Source: Microbacterium salsuginis (GTDB lineage Bacteria; Actinomycetota; Actinomycetes; Actinomycetales; Microbacteriaceae). Taken from it: a stretch of 64,000 bases of DNA. The notes beneath the pieces are model-generated. The model was given only the letters and a program-made list of their open reading frames with translations, did not search any database and had not been told where the DNA came from. Shown here piece by piece: positions 1 to 8,291 of this stretch (positions are counted from its first letter, which is position 1; every line of letters begins with the position of its first letter). Both the position numbers and the translations under genes were made by a program. Location of the stretch: the NCBI RefSeq assembly GCF_012524205.1, contig NZ_JABACI010000005.1, positions 186,001 to 250,000 of the forward strand. Reading direction: 5' to 3'.

Positions 1-950
1 TCGACGATCCGCCCGACGAGGGTGTGCCGCACCACGTCCTCGCTGGTGAGGTAGGCGAAATGGATGTCGTCGATGTTGCCGAGGACGCGCGTCACCAGCC
101 GCAGGCCCGAGGCCCCTTGGGGCAGGTCGATCTGAGTGATGTCCCCGGTGACCACCATCCGCGTGCCGAACCCCAGCCGCGTGAGGAACATCTTCATCTG
201 CTCGGGCGTGGTGTTCTGGGCCTCGTCCAGCACGACGAACGAGTCGTTGAGCGTCCGGCCGCGCATGTACGCCAGCGGAGCGACCTCGATCGTGCCGGTG
301 GCCATGAGCTTGGGCACCAGCTCGGGGTCCATCATCTCGTTGAGGGCGTCGTAGAGCGGCCGCAGGTACGGGTCGATCTTGTCGGTCAGCGTGCCGGGAA
401 GGAATCCGAGCCGCTCCCCCGCCTCGACGGCCGGACGGGTCAGAATGATGCGGCTGACTTCCTTGCGCTGCAGGGCCTGCACGGCCTTCGCCATCGCGAG
501 ATAGGTCTTTCCGGTGCCGGCGGGACCGATGCCGAACACGATCGTGTTCTCTTCGATGGCGTCGACGTACGCCTTCTGCCCGAGCGTCTTGGGCCGGATC
601 ACTTTGCCCCGCGACGAAAGGATCGCCTCGCCGAGCACCTCGGACGGACGCGGTCCGCCCTCGGTCCGCAGGATCCGATTGGACGAGGTCACATCTTCCT
701 CGCCCAGGGAGTGACCGGCCTTGGTCATCGCCAGGAGCTCGTCGACGAGCGACTTCGCAGCGGCGACGGCGGCGGGGTCCCCGGTCAGAGTGATCTCGTT
801 CCCGCGGACGTGGACGTCGACGTCCGGATGCTCCTTCTCGACGACGCGCAGCAGCCGGTCCTGGGGACCGAGCAGCTGGACCATCGCGACTCCGTCGGCA
901 TAGATCCGCTCGACGGCGCCTGCGCCGTCGGTCGTGGGTTCGTCAGGCAC
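1..950 (-). CDS. phoH: PhoH-like ATPase (partial, C-terminus off the window)
   Basis: The reverse strand encodes the first 316 residues of a PhoH family P-loop ATPase, a protein usually linked to RNA metabolism and often encoded next to ybeY. A Walker A GPAGTGKT lies near residues 140-147 and a Walker B VVLDEAQ near 236-242, inside the typical RPAVEAGERLGFLPGT and TGDITQIDLP surroundings. The frame is still open at base 1, so the C-terminus lies outside. The GTG at 950-948 overlaps the last 8 bases of the upstream HIT gene, which suggests translational coupling; an ATG near residue 23 is an alternative start. Family assignment is firm, the precise start less so. Confidence 0.93.
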   Translation of the reverse strand, partial: MPDEPTTDGAGAVERIYADGVAMVQLLGPQDRLLRVVEKEHPDVDVHVRGNEITLTGDPAAVAAAKSLVDELLAMTKAGHSLGEEDVTSSNRILRTEGGPRPSEVLGEAILSSRGKVIRPKTLGQKAYVDAIEENTIVFGIGPAGTGKTYLAMAKAVQALQRKEVSRIILTRPAVEAGERLGFLPGTLTDKIDPYLRPLYDALNEMMDPELVPKLMATGTIEVAPLAYMRGRTLNDSFVVLDEAQNTTPEQMKMFLTRLGFGTRMVVTGDITQIDLPQGASGLRLVTRVLGNIDDIHFAYLTSEDVVRHTLVGRIV

Positions 951-1290
951 CAAGGCTCGCTTCCTGAAGTCCTCCGGCGAGCACGTGGGCGTGCACATGG
1001 AAGACGGTCTGGCCCGCGTTCGGGCCGGTGTTGAAGATCAGACGGAAATCGCCGTCGGCGTGCTCGGCGGCGAGGGAGTTCGCCAGTCCGACCAGTTCGG
1101 CGAGGAGGTCGGGATCGCCCGCGGCGAGCTCGACGACGTTGCGGTACTGCTCGCTCTTGGGGATGACGAGCAGGTGCACGGGGGCCTTCGGCGCGATGTC
1201 GCGGATCGCGAACGCGTTCTCGGTCTCGGCGATGATCTCGGACGGGATCTCTCCGTCGAGGATGCGCGTGAAGATCGAGGGTTCGCTCAT
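943..1290 (-). CDS. HIT family hydrolase (HINT-like)
   Basis: A 115-residue histidine-triad protein. The catalytic HVHAHV triad is at residues 98-103 and the N-terminal substrate-binding part (IFTRILDGEIPSEII) is typical of HINT-type purine nucleoside phosphoramidases, which hydrolyse AMP-lysine-like adducts. The length matches the family. A TAGACT -10 element ends 6 nt before the ATG, so the transcript is probably leaderless. The stop codon lies inside the start region of phoH, and this HIT-phoH pairing is common in actinobacteria. The physiological substrate cannot be read from sequence. Confidence 0.93.
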   Translation of the reverse strand: MSEPSIFTRILDGEIPSEIIAETENAFAIRDIAPKAPVHLLVIPKSEQYRNVVELAAGDPDLLAELVGLANSLAAEHADGDFRLIFNTGPNAGQTVFHVHAHVLAGGLQEASLGA

Positions 1291-1296
1291 GCCCTC

Positions 1297-1302
1297 AGTC
1301 TA
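1297..1302 (-). promoter_or_regulatory. -10 element for the HIT-phoH pair
   Basis: TAGACT on the minus strand, separated by exactly 6 nt from the ATG at 1290. This spacing places the transcription start at the start codon (leaderless mRNA). No convincing -35 box is seen. Confidence 0.6.
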
Positions 1303-1344
1303 TCGACGAGGCGGCTGACGAGGTCATGGCCGCTCGGAACGGCC

Positions 1345-1375
1345 GGAGCCGTGCGGCGGTACGCCGCACGGCTCC
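1345..1375 (-). terminator. Strong hairpin downstream of the 5'-nucleotidase gene
   Basis: A perfect 14-bp inverted repeat (arms 1345-1358 and 1362-1375) with a 3-nt loop, starting about 25 bases past the stop codon at 1401. There is no T-tract, so this would be a U-poor intrinsic terminator of the kind common in high-GC actinobacteria. Confidence 0.7.
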
Positions 1376-1400
1376 TCGATACGCCGATGCGCTGTCGGTG

Positions 1401-3239
1401 TCAGTCCTGCACGGCCCTCACGCGATCGAGCGCGGGCGGTGTGACCGGGGAGTGGGCCGTCAGGTAGCCGGCAACGGCATCCGCGCCGGAGAACGCCGTC
1501 CGATGCTGATCCTCAGCGCCCTGCAGTGCGGTGAACGGCGGGCGGAAGCCGGTCTGTGCGAAGTTGTTCGACAGTGCAGCGATGCGATAGGTCTCGTTCG
1601 GCTTCAGCGGAGCACCGTTGACCCGCACCTGCCCGAACGCGACTCTGTCGCCGACGGCGGCCGACGCGTCGTACCGGTACGTGACGTTGCCCGACACGGC
1701 CAGCGCCTGGAAGGTCTCGGCACCTGCGGCATCCAGCTGCCACTGGCTCTCGAGCAGATCGTGGATCTGCCGCCCGGTCACGTCCCCGGTGACGACCGCC
1801 CAGCCGATGCCGTTCTCGACGACCAGGCCGAAGAACACCTCACCGAAGGTCACCGCGCCCGGCGCGTCACCCGGCACCGCACTGCTCGGCGCGTGCGGCA
1901 GATCCCGCAGCAGCGTTCCGGGCATCGACACGGCGAGGTCGGCCGCGTCGCCGTCCTCCCCCGCCGCCCACAGGTACGCATCGGCCGTCAGGTTCGCGAG
2001 TGTCGACTCCTCGCGGTCGTCCGAGGTGCGCAGCAGGTCGCCGGTCTGGGTGGCGACGTGCTGGATGCGACGCTCCGCGAGCTGGTCCCGCCAGTACTGC
2101 GCCATCTCGAGGACGTCGGGATCCGGCGCGACATCGCGGGTGTTCGCGTGGCTGATCGAGGTCGTGCGGTCCCGCAGCACCTCGCCGGACTCCCGGTCGA
2201 GCTCCAGGTTGATCTCGCTGATGAGCCGCCCGTGGTTGGCGGCCTCGACCACCGGGCGCGGGTTCCCCGCCGGGTCGGGCAGGCTGCAGTTCACGAGCGC
2301 ATGCCAGTGTCCGGTGACGATCGCGTCCACGGTTGGCGAGATCGCCTTGTTCATCTCGACGATCGGTCCCGAAGGCGCAGCACAGTCGTTGAACCCGAAT
2401 CCGCCCTGCTGCGTGAAGCCTTCGTGCATGACGGCGACGATCGCCTTGACGCCCTGCGCTTCGAGCTCGGCGGCATAGGCGTTGACCGCTTCGGCCTCGT
2501 CGGTCACGCGCAGCTCACCGGACGGCCAGTACGACAGCCCGCCCTCGGTCGTGGTCGCGGTCGTGGTGTGGATGAATCCCACCGGCACCGAGCCGCCACG
2601 CCCATCGGAGACGTGCTCGACGTGGTAGGGCGGGGCGACGAGCGCACCGGTGCCGTCGATGACGTTGGCGGAGTAGTACTCGTAGTCGGCGCCGTCGAAC
2701 TTCTCACCGGTCGAGTCTGTGAAGCACAGATCGCCGTCGGGACGCCCCTCGCAGGTTCCCTCGGTCATGTGGCGGAGGTAGTCGAGGTTGCGGTCGAGCT
2801 CGTGATTGCCGATCGTCGAGAACTGCAGGCCGATCATGTCCAGGAACTCGATCGTCGGCTCGTTCCAGAACCATCCGGTCTCGGCGGGCCAGCCCGAGAA
2901 GTCGTCGCCGGCGGAGAACAGGAGTGAGTTCGCTGCCGGGAGCCCTCGCTCGGTCCGCAGCCGGTCGACATGCGCGGCGAGAAACGCACCGCCGCCCACG
3001 GTCTGCGGGGGCTGCCCCGCGTGCGCTCCCGGGACCGTGGTGGTGTAGTCCCCGAAATAGCCGTGCAGGTCGGTGATCGACAGCAGTTGAACGGGAACCG
3101 TCTCGGCCGCGGCGATGTCGGCGGGTGCCGCAGCGTCAGGCATCGCCAGTGCGGGCAGCGCGGGCACGGTGATGGCCGCGGCGGCGGTGGCCACCGCCAG
3201 CAGGCCGGTCAGACGTCGTCGGACGGAGGTTCGGCGCAT
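1401..3239 (-). CDS. Secreted bifunctional metallophosphatase/5'-nucleotidase (UshA/CpdB-like)
   Basis: A 612-residue exported protein. Residues 1-32 form a signal peptide (twin arginines, long Ala/Val core, ALA cleavage region). The N-terminal calcineurin-like metallophosphoesterase domain has SITDLHG (D57, H59), GDDFSG, GNHELD and a GHWH motif (GHTH in most relatives); the C-terminal half is a 5'-nucleotidase substrate domain ending with YRIAALSNNF. Family members dephosphorylate nucleotides or 2',3'-cyclic nucleotides outside the membrane to scavenge phosphate and nucleosides. I chose the ATG at 3239 over a TTG four codons upstream. The gene sits between rsmE and the HIT-phoH pair, splitting a block that is usually contiguous. 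Exact substrate unknown. Confidence 0.9.
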   Translation of the reverse strand: MRRTSVRRRLTGLLAVATAAAAITVPALPALAMPDAAAPADIAAAETVPVQLLSITDLHGYFGDYTTTVPGAHAGQPPQTVGGGAFLAAHVDRLRTERGLPAANSLLFSAGDDFSGWPAETGWFWNEPTIEFLDMIGLQFSTIGNHELDRNLDYLRHMTEGTCEGRPDGDLCFTDSTGEKFDGADYEYYSANVIDGTGALVAPPYHVEHVSDGRGGSVPVGFIHTTTATTTEGGLSYWPSGELRVTDEAEAVNAYAAELEAQGVKAIVAVMHEGFTQQGGFGFNDCAAPSGPIVEMNKAISPTVDAIVTGHWHALVNCSLPDPAGNPRPVVEAANHGRLISEINLELDRESGEVLRDRTTSISHANTRDVAPDPDVLEMAQYWRDQLAERRIQHVATQTGDLLRTSDDREESTLANLTADAYLWAAGEDGDAADLAVSMPGTLLRDLPHAPSSAVPGDAPGAVTFGEVFFGLVVENGIGWAVVTGDVTGRQIHDLLESQWQLDAAGAETFQALAVSGNVTYRYDASAAVGDRVAFGQVRVNGAPLKPNETYRIAALSNNFAQTGFRPPFTALQGAEDQHRTAFSGADAVAGYLTAHSPVTPPALDRVRAVQD

Positions 3240-3357
3240 GGAGCATTCCAATCGGGAGGCGAACGGAGATGCTCCCCACGGAATCAGCGCGGCCCCGGTG
3301 GATGTCGGAACCCCTGGAGACCCGCGCGTGACGTCGACGTGAACAGTCGGTGATGCC

Positions 3358-4089
3358 TCACCAGCGTCCGAGGGCGGTGCTCACCACCGCCAGCGCCGCG
3401 GGCCCGGCCGTCGACGTGCGGAGCACCGTCGTGCCGAGACGCACGAGCCGGGCTCCGGCGCTTTCGAGGAGTTCGAGCTCTTCCGCCGCGATTCCGCCCT
3501 CCGGCCCGACCACGAGCACGATGTCACGATCGTCGGGCAGTGACACCGACGACAGCGCGACTGGTGCTGACGGCTCGAGGACGAGGACGACGGATGCTGC
3601 GGCGCGGCCGGCCAGCGCCTTCGTACTGTGCAGCACGGCAACGTCGGGCACCCACGCGCGATGCGCCTGCTTCGCGGCTTCGCGCACGATGCCCGCCCAT
3701 CGCTGGCGGCCCTTGTGCTCCTTCGCGGAATCCCAGCGGGACACGCTGCGCGCGGCCTGCCACGGAACGACCTCGTCGACGCCGAGCTCGGTGGCCGCCT
3801 GCACGGCCAGTTCGTCGCGGTCGCCCTTGGCCAGAGCCTGCGCGAGAACGAGGCGAGGCTGCGCGGCGGGGACATCGTCACGCGCTGTGACGCGAACGAC
3901 CACCTCGCGCGGGGCGGCCGTCTCGACGATGCCGGAGAGCCACGCGCCACGGCCGTCTCCGACCGTCACCTCCTCCCCGGCGCGGACGCGACGGACGGCG
4001 GCCGCGTGATGGGCTTCCGGGCCTGTCAGCGCGACGGCGTCACCGGGCTGCGCGACGGACGCGTCTTCCACCAGGAAGTGCAGCGGCAT
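3358..4089 (-). CDS. rsmE: 16S rRNA (uracil(1498)-N(3))-methyltransferase
   Basis: A 243-residue SPOUT-class methyltransferase that N3-methylates U1498 of 16S rRNA using SAM. The N-terminal PUA-like domain (GPEAHHAAAVRRVRAGEE, residues 23-40) is followed by the trefoil-knot SAM site: GPEGGI at 195-200 and LRTSTAGPAAL at 223-233. Length is normal. The ATG at 4089 lies 3 bases after the dnaJ stop, so it is the third gene of the hrcA-dnaJ-rsmE operon, a conserved actinobacterial arrangement that ties rRNA modification to heat-shock control. Confidence 0.95.
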   Translation of the reverse strand: MPLHFLVEDASVAQPGDAVALTGPEAHHAAAVRRVRAGEEVTVGDGRGAWLSGIVETAAPREVVVRVTARDDVPAAQPRLVLAQALAKGDRDELAVQAATELGVDEVVPWQAARSVSRWDSAKEHKGRQRWAGIVREAAKQAHRAWVPDVAVLHSTKALAGRAAASVVLVLEPSAPVALSSVSLPDDRDIVLVVGPEGGIAAEELELLESAGARLVRLGTTVLRTSTAGPAALAVVSTALGRW

Positions 4090-4092
4090 CCG

Positions 4093-5202
4093 TCAGCCGT
4101 TCCGGAAGCGGTCACGCAGCTTCGCGAAGAGCCCCTGGTGGAACTCGGCCAGCTTGGGAGAGGGTGCCTTGGTGCGCTTGGCGAAGTCCTCGATCAGCGC
4201 GCGTTCCTTCGCATCGAGCCGGGTCGGCGTCACGACGTGCACGCCGACGCGAAGGTCGCCGCGCTGGGTGCCGCGCAGCGGCGTGATGCCGCGACCCTTG
4301 ATCGTCAGCACGTCGCCGGCCTGGACGCCGGGCCGCACCTCGAGGTCGACCGGACCGTCGAGCGACTGGATCGTCGTGGTCGTGCCGAGGATCGCGTCCG
4401 GCATGGACACTTCGAGGGTCGCGAGCAGGTCGTCGCCGTCGCGGCTGAAAACCTCGTGCGGCGCCACCGTGACCTCGATGTAGAGATCGCCGTTGGGTCC
4501 GCCGGCGGGGCCGACCTCTCCCGACCCGGGCAGCTGGAGCCGCAGTCCGGTTTCGACGCCGGCGGGGATGTCGAGCGACACCGTGCGGCGCGCGCGGACC
4601 CGGCCCTGACCCTGGCAGGTCGCGCAAGGATACGGGATCGTCGTGCCGTAGCCCTGGCACACGTTGCAGGGCTGATTGGTGATGACGTTCCCGAGCAGGC
4701 TCCGCACCTGACGCTGCACGTGGCCGGTGCCATGGCAGATGTCGCATGTGACGGGGCTGGTGCCCGGCTGGCAGCATGAGCCCTGACAGGTCTCGCACAG
4801 CACCGCGGTGTCGACATCGATGTCTCGGTGGACGCCGAAGACGACATCGCCGAGTTCGAGGGTGACCCGGACGAGCGCATCCTGCCCGCGTTCCCGCCGC
4901 GAGCGCGGACGGCCGCCGCGAGAACCGCCGGCCGAGCCGAAGAAGGTCTCGAAGATGTCGTTGAACCCGCCGAATCCGCCGGCTCCGCCGAAAGGCGTGT
5001 CGCCGCCCATGTCGTACCGCGCGCGCTGATCGGGGTCGCTCAGCACGTCGTAGGCGTGGGTGACGAGCTTGAAGCGCTCGGACGCGTCCTCGCCCGGGTT
5101 GACGTCCGGATGGAGCTCGCGCGCGAGCCGTCGATAGGCCTTCTTGATCTCATCGGGGGTGGCGTCTCGCGAGACGCCGAGGACCTCGTAGTGGTCAGCC
5201 AC
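4093..5202 (-). CDS. dnaJ: Chaperone DnaJ (Hsp40, DnaJ2 type)
   Basis: A 369-residue co-chaperone that stimulates the DnaK ATPase. The J domain has HPD at residues 31-33, then a Gly/Phe-rich linker (FGGAGGFGGFNDIF), a zinc-binding region with four Cys motifs (CETCQGSC, CDICHGTG, CNVCQGYG, CATCQGQG), and two C-terminal substrate domains. The first Cys motif ends in Cys where the CxxCxGxG consensus has Gly. It follows hrcA with a 51-base gap and is presumably controlled by the CIRCE element upstream of hrcA. Being next to hrcA and not dnaK, it corresponds to the second DnaJ found in many actinobacteria. Confidence 0.95.
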   Translation of the reverse strand: MADHYEVLGVSRDATPDEIKKAYRRLARELHPDVNPGEDASERFKLVTHAYDVLSDPDQRARYDMGGDTPFGGAGGFGGFNDIFETFFGSAGGSRGGRPRSRRERGQDALVRVTLELGDVVFGVHRDIDVDTAVLCETCQGSCCQPGTSPVTCDICHGTGHVQRQVRSLLGNVITNQPCNVCQGYGTTIPYPCATCQGQGRVRARRTVSLDIPAGVETGLRLQLPGSGEVGPAGGPNGDLYIEVTVAPHEVFSRDGDDLLATLEVSMPDAILGTTTTIQSLDGPVDLEVRPGVQAGDVLTIKGRGITPLRGTQRGDLRVGVHVVTPTRLDAKERALIEDFAKRTKAPSPKLAEFHQGLFAKLRDRFRNG

Positions 5203-5253
5203 TTTCGCCTTCCTGCCGCGGCAGAGCCGCGGGATCGTGTGTACGCGTCCGCG

Positions 5254-6294
5254 TCAGCGGCTGCTCTCGTCTTCTTCGAGCATCCGCGTGAGATAGCGCG
5301 CGACGGCTCGCACCGCCGCGAGGTTCGTGGGGTAGTCCATGCGCGTCGGCCCCATGACGCCGACGCGGGCGCGCGAGCCCGTCGCGTCGTAGTCGCTGGC
5401 GAGAACGGATGCCTCGGCCAGCCCGAACGCCTCGTTCTCGCGGCCGATGCTCGCCGAGAGACCCTGCTCATCGGTGACCATCTCGCCCATGAGCCGCAGC
5501 AGCGTCACCTGCTCCTCGATGGCCTCCAGGAGCGGGTAGATGCTGCCGCGGAAGTCCGCCTCGCGGCGAGCGAGATTCGCGCTGCCCGCCATGACCAGCT
5601 TGTCCTGGCGGAACTCCTCGAGCTCCTCGGCGACCGCCGTCACGATCTCGTCGGTGGCGGCTTCGCGTGCCGCCGGATCCGGTCCCGTTGCCGCGAGACG
5701 CTCCGCGATCCGCTGCAGACCTTCGCGCACCGGGCGCCCGACGAGGAGCGTGCCGAGTTCCGCGCGCATCCGGGCCAGATCGGCCTCGTCGAACTCGTCG
5801 CGCACGAAGGTCAGCCGCTGCGAGACGCGACCGGTGTCGGTGACGACGATCACCAGCATCCGTCCGCCGCCCAGCTGCACCAGCTCGACGTGGGTGACCG
5901 TCGCCCGGGCGAACGACGGATACTGCACGATCGCGACCTGGCCGGTGAGGCGCGTGAGGGCGCGTACAGAGCGGGCGAGCACGTCGTCCAGATCGCCGGA
6001 GCCGTCGAGGAACGCCGCGATCGCGGACCGCTGCGCAGAGCTCAGCGGTCGAAGCTGGGCGAGGTGGTCGACGAACACCCGGTAGCCCTTGTCGGTCGGC
6101 ACACGTCCCGATGATGTGTGGGGAGCCGCGATGAGCTCTTCGTCCTCGAGCAGCGCCATGTCGTTGCGGATCGTCGCGGCCGACACGCCGAAGGCGTGCC
6201 GCTCGACGATCGTCTTGCTGCCGACCGGCTCACGCGTGTCGACGTAGTCCTGGACGATCGCGCGCAGCACCTCGAGTCCGCGTTCGCTGACCAT
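5254..6294 (-). CDS. hrcA: Heat-inducible transcription repressor HrcA
   Basis: A 346-residue repressor that binds CIRCE operators and is released when GroEL is titrated by unfolded proteins. The N-terminal winged helix includes LRAIVQDYVDTREPVGSK and AATIRNDMALLEDEELI, followed by the GAF-like HrcA domain with the typical QRLTFVRDEF. A GAGGAG Shine-Dalgarno precedes the ATG at 6294. A perfect CIRCE inverted repeat lies 48 bases upstream, so hrcA autoregulates its own operon with dnaJ and rsmE. Confidence 0.96.
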   Translation of the reverse strand: MVSERGLEVLRAIVQDYVDTREPVGSKTIVERHAFGVSAATIRNDMALLEDEELIAAPHTSSGRVPTDKGYRVFVDHLAQLRPLSSAQRSAIAAFLDGSGDLDDVLARSVRALTRLTGQVAIVQYPSFARATVTHVELVQLGGGRMLVIVVTDTGRVSQRLTFVRDEFDEADLARMRAELGTLLVGRPVREGLQRIAERLAATGPDPAAREAATDEIVTAVAEELEEFRQDKLVMAGSANLARREADFRGSIYPLLEAIEEQVTLLRLMGEMVTDEQGLSASIGRENEAFGLAEASVLASDYDATGSRARVGVMGPTRMDYPTNLAAVRAVARYLTRMLEEDESSR

Positions 6295-6341
6295 CCCGAC
6301 TCCTCACGCTGCTTGGGCGCCCGGTGTGGCGACCCACACCT

Positions 6342-6368
6342 TTGGCACTCGCATGACTGGAGTGCCAA
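6342..6368 (-). promoter_or_regulatory. CIRCE operator (HrcA binding site)
   Basis: TTGGCACTC (6342-6350), a 9-bp spacer, and GAGTGCCAA (6360-6368): a perfect 9-bp inverted repeat differing from the CIRCE consensus TTAGCACTC-N9-GAGTGCTAA by one symmetric base. A TAGAAT -10 hexamer on the minus strand (6373-6368) overlaps one arm, so bound HrcA would block RNA polymerase at the hrcA-dnaJ-rsmE promoter. Confidence 0.95.
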
Positions 6369-6405
6369 TTCTACCGGATCCGCGGCCTCGTGCCCCGGAG
6401 GCGCG

Positions 6406-7623
6406 TCAATCGGTCAGCGCACGCACCACGGCGTCCGCGAGGAGCCGCCCGCGGCGCGTCAGCACGATGCGTCCGCCGAACGCCGCCGGAGCCTCCACGA
6501 GGCCGTCCGCGATGAGCGCGGCCGTCTGTCGGCGCCTGTCGCCGGGCAGATCGGCCAGCGCCAGGCCGTCGCGGATGCGGGTGCGCAGCAGCACCGTCTC
6601 GAGCGCACGGGCCGCGGCATCCGTCACTTCCCTGCCCGCGGCGGGCGACTGGGCGTGGGCCAGCCGCTGGGCGTACGCGGCCGGGTGCTTGACGTTCCAG
6701 AACCGCACTCCGGCGATGTGGCTGTGGGCGCCCGGCCCGAAGCCCCACCAGTCCGCCCCCGTCCAGTAGGCGAGGTTGTGCCGAGAGCGCCGGCGGTCCT
6801 CGCGCGCCCAGTTCGACACCTCGTACCAGTCGAAACCCGCGGACGTCAGCAGCTCGTCGGCGAGCTCGTACATGTCGGCCTGCAGATCGTCGTCGGGGGC
6901 CGCCAGCTCGCTTCGGCGGATCTGGCGTGCGAGCTTGGTCCCGTCCTCGACGATGAGGGCGTATGCGGAGAGGTGGTCGGGCTCCAACTCGATCGCCGCC
7001 TCGAGCGAACGGCGCCAATCGTCCAGCGACTCCCCCGGCGCGCCGTAGATCAGATCCACGCTCACATCCAGCCCTTCGGCGCGCGCCGCCGTCACGGCGG
7101 CGCGGACGCTCTCGGGGCGGTGCGTGCGGTCGAGGGTGGCCAGCACGTGCGGCACGGCGGACTGCATCCCGATCGACATGCGGGTGACACCGGATGCCGC
7201 CAATTCCGCCGTCACGGCCGCCGAGACGGTGTCGGGGTTCGCCTCGACGGTGATCTCGGCGTCGTCCGCGAGGCCGAATGCGGCCCTGACGCCGTCGAGC
7301 ATGCGGGCGAGGTCCCCCGCCGGGAGCAGTGTCGGCGTTCCGCCACCGAAGAAGACCGTTCCTGCCGGACGGCGGCCGCCCACCCGGTCGAGCATCGTCG
7401 CTGCGAGATCGATCTCGCGCAGCACCGTGTCGGCGTACTGGTCCTGACGGGCGCCGCGCAGCTCGGTCGCCGTGTAGGTGTTGAAGTCGCAGTAGCCGCA
7501 GCGCACGCGGCAGAACGGCACGTGCAGGTAGACGCTGAACGGCCCGTGCGGATCGACGCGCAGCCCGGGAGGGAGCGGCCCGTCGATCGGCACCGGCTCG
7601 CCGAGAGGAAGCGCGGAGCCCAT
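6406..7623 (-). CDS. hemW: Radical SAM heme chaperone HemW (formerly called oxygen-independent coproporphyrinogen oxidase-like)
   Basis: A 405-residue radical SAM protein. The [4Fe-4S] motif is HVPFCRVRCGYC with Cys 38, 42 and 45, followed by GGGTPTLL near 95-102 and the C-terminal HemW domain (RSRHNLAYWTGADWWGFGPG region). HemW inserts heme into respiratory proteins; it lacks the fourth Cys context of true HemN. The frame extends upstream to 7767, but that extension would lie inside the DUF1990 gene, so I place the start at the ATG at 7623, 5 bases after the DUF1990 stop. Order hemW-hrcA-dnaJ is conserved in Gram-positives. Confidence 0.93.
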   Translation of the reverse strand: MGSALPLGEPVPIDGPLPPGLRVDPHGPFSVYLHVPFCRVRCGYCDFNTYTATELRGARQDQYADTVLREIDLAATMLDRVGGRRPAGTVFFGGGTPTLLPAGDLARMLDGVRAAFGLADDAEITVEANPDTVSAAVTAELAASGVTRMSIGMQSAVPHVLATLDRTHRPESVRAAVTAARAEGLDVSVDLIYGAPGESLDDWRRSLEAAIELEPDHLSAYALIVEDGTKLARQIRRSELAAPDDDLQADMYELADELLTSAGFDWYEVSNWAREDRRRSRHNLAYWTGADWWGFGPGAHSHIAGVRFWNVKHPAAYAQRLAHAQSPAAGREVTDAAARALETVLLRTRIRDGLALADLPGDRRRQTAALIADGLVEAPAAFGGRIVLTRRGRLLADAVVRALTD

Positions 7624-7628
7624 GCGGT

Positions 7629-8279
7629 TCAGGCCGGCGTGGAATACAGCGGCGAGATCGCCCGCAGATAGCGGGTGAACAGCTCGCGGCGGCGGCGGCG
7701 CGTCAAGCCCGGAAGCACCCGGTACAGCATCGCGCGGGGCGCGTCGAAGGCCCGAACCGTGAACCACACCTCGTCGTTGTCGTGCCAGTCGAGCATGAAG
7801 GACTCCTCGCCGCTCACGACCGAGTCGCTCACGGTCCCCAGCGCGAATCCCACGCGGCGCGGCTCCTCCACCGCGAAGATCACTCGCAGCTCGGCGTCTG
7901 CGCGCAGCCCCTTCACGCGCCCCTCGACGCGGATCGTGGTGCCGGCGCCGACGTACGGCGTGCCGTCGCTGTCATAGCGCACGTCGGTCTCGGATCGCGC
8001 CGGTGCGATCGGATTCCCCTCCGCGTCGAAGCTCACGCCGGAGTACATGGGCCCCGATGCGGGGCGCACGTCCTTCAGCTCGAGGCCGGCTCCGCGCTGC
8101 GCTGTCCATGAGAGCAGCGCGTCACTCGCGGCCTGGAATCGCGCTTCGCCGCTGCCGATCCGCCACGACTGCTCCGCCGGGATGCTGCGCTCCGGCGGAT
8201 ACTGCATGAGATCCGGCGCCTGCGTCGCCCCGACGGCGGCGTAGTCGACGGTGTCGTCCCGGAATGTCCCTCGACGCAT
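7629..8279 (-). CDS. DUF1990 family protein
   Basis: A 216-residue protein matching the DUF1990 family by its characteristic C-terminal half (EPRRVGFALGTVSDSVVSGEE, then FDAPRAMLYRVLPGL and a basic RRRRRELFTRYLRAI helix). The fold is thought to be START/polyketide-cyclase-like, but no biochemical role is established. A TAGGCT -10 element lies 6 nt before the ATG, and its TAG is at the same time the stop codon of lepA. The gene runs into hemW with a 5-base gap, so the two are probably co-transcribed. Confidence 0.85.
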   Translation of the reverse strand: MRRGTFRDDTVDYAAVGATQAPDLMQYPPERSIPAEQSWRIGSGEARFQAASDALLSWTAQRGAGLELKDVRPASGPMYSGVSFDAEGNPIAPARSETDVRYDSDGTPYVGAGTTIRVEGRVKGLRADAELRVIFAVEEPRRVGFALGTVSDSVVSGEESFMLDWHDNDEVWFTVRAFDAPRAMLYRVLPGLTRRRRRELFTRYLRAISPLYSTPA

Positions 8280-8285
8280 CTCACC

Positions 8286-8291
8286 AGCCTA
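8286..8291 (-). promoter_or_regulatory. -10 element for the DUF1990 gene, containing the lepA stop
   Basis: TAGGCT on the minus strand, 6 nt before the ATG at 8279. The first three bases are the TAG stop codon of lepA (8291-8289). Confidence 0.6.
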
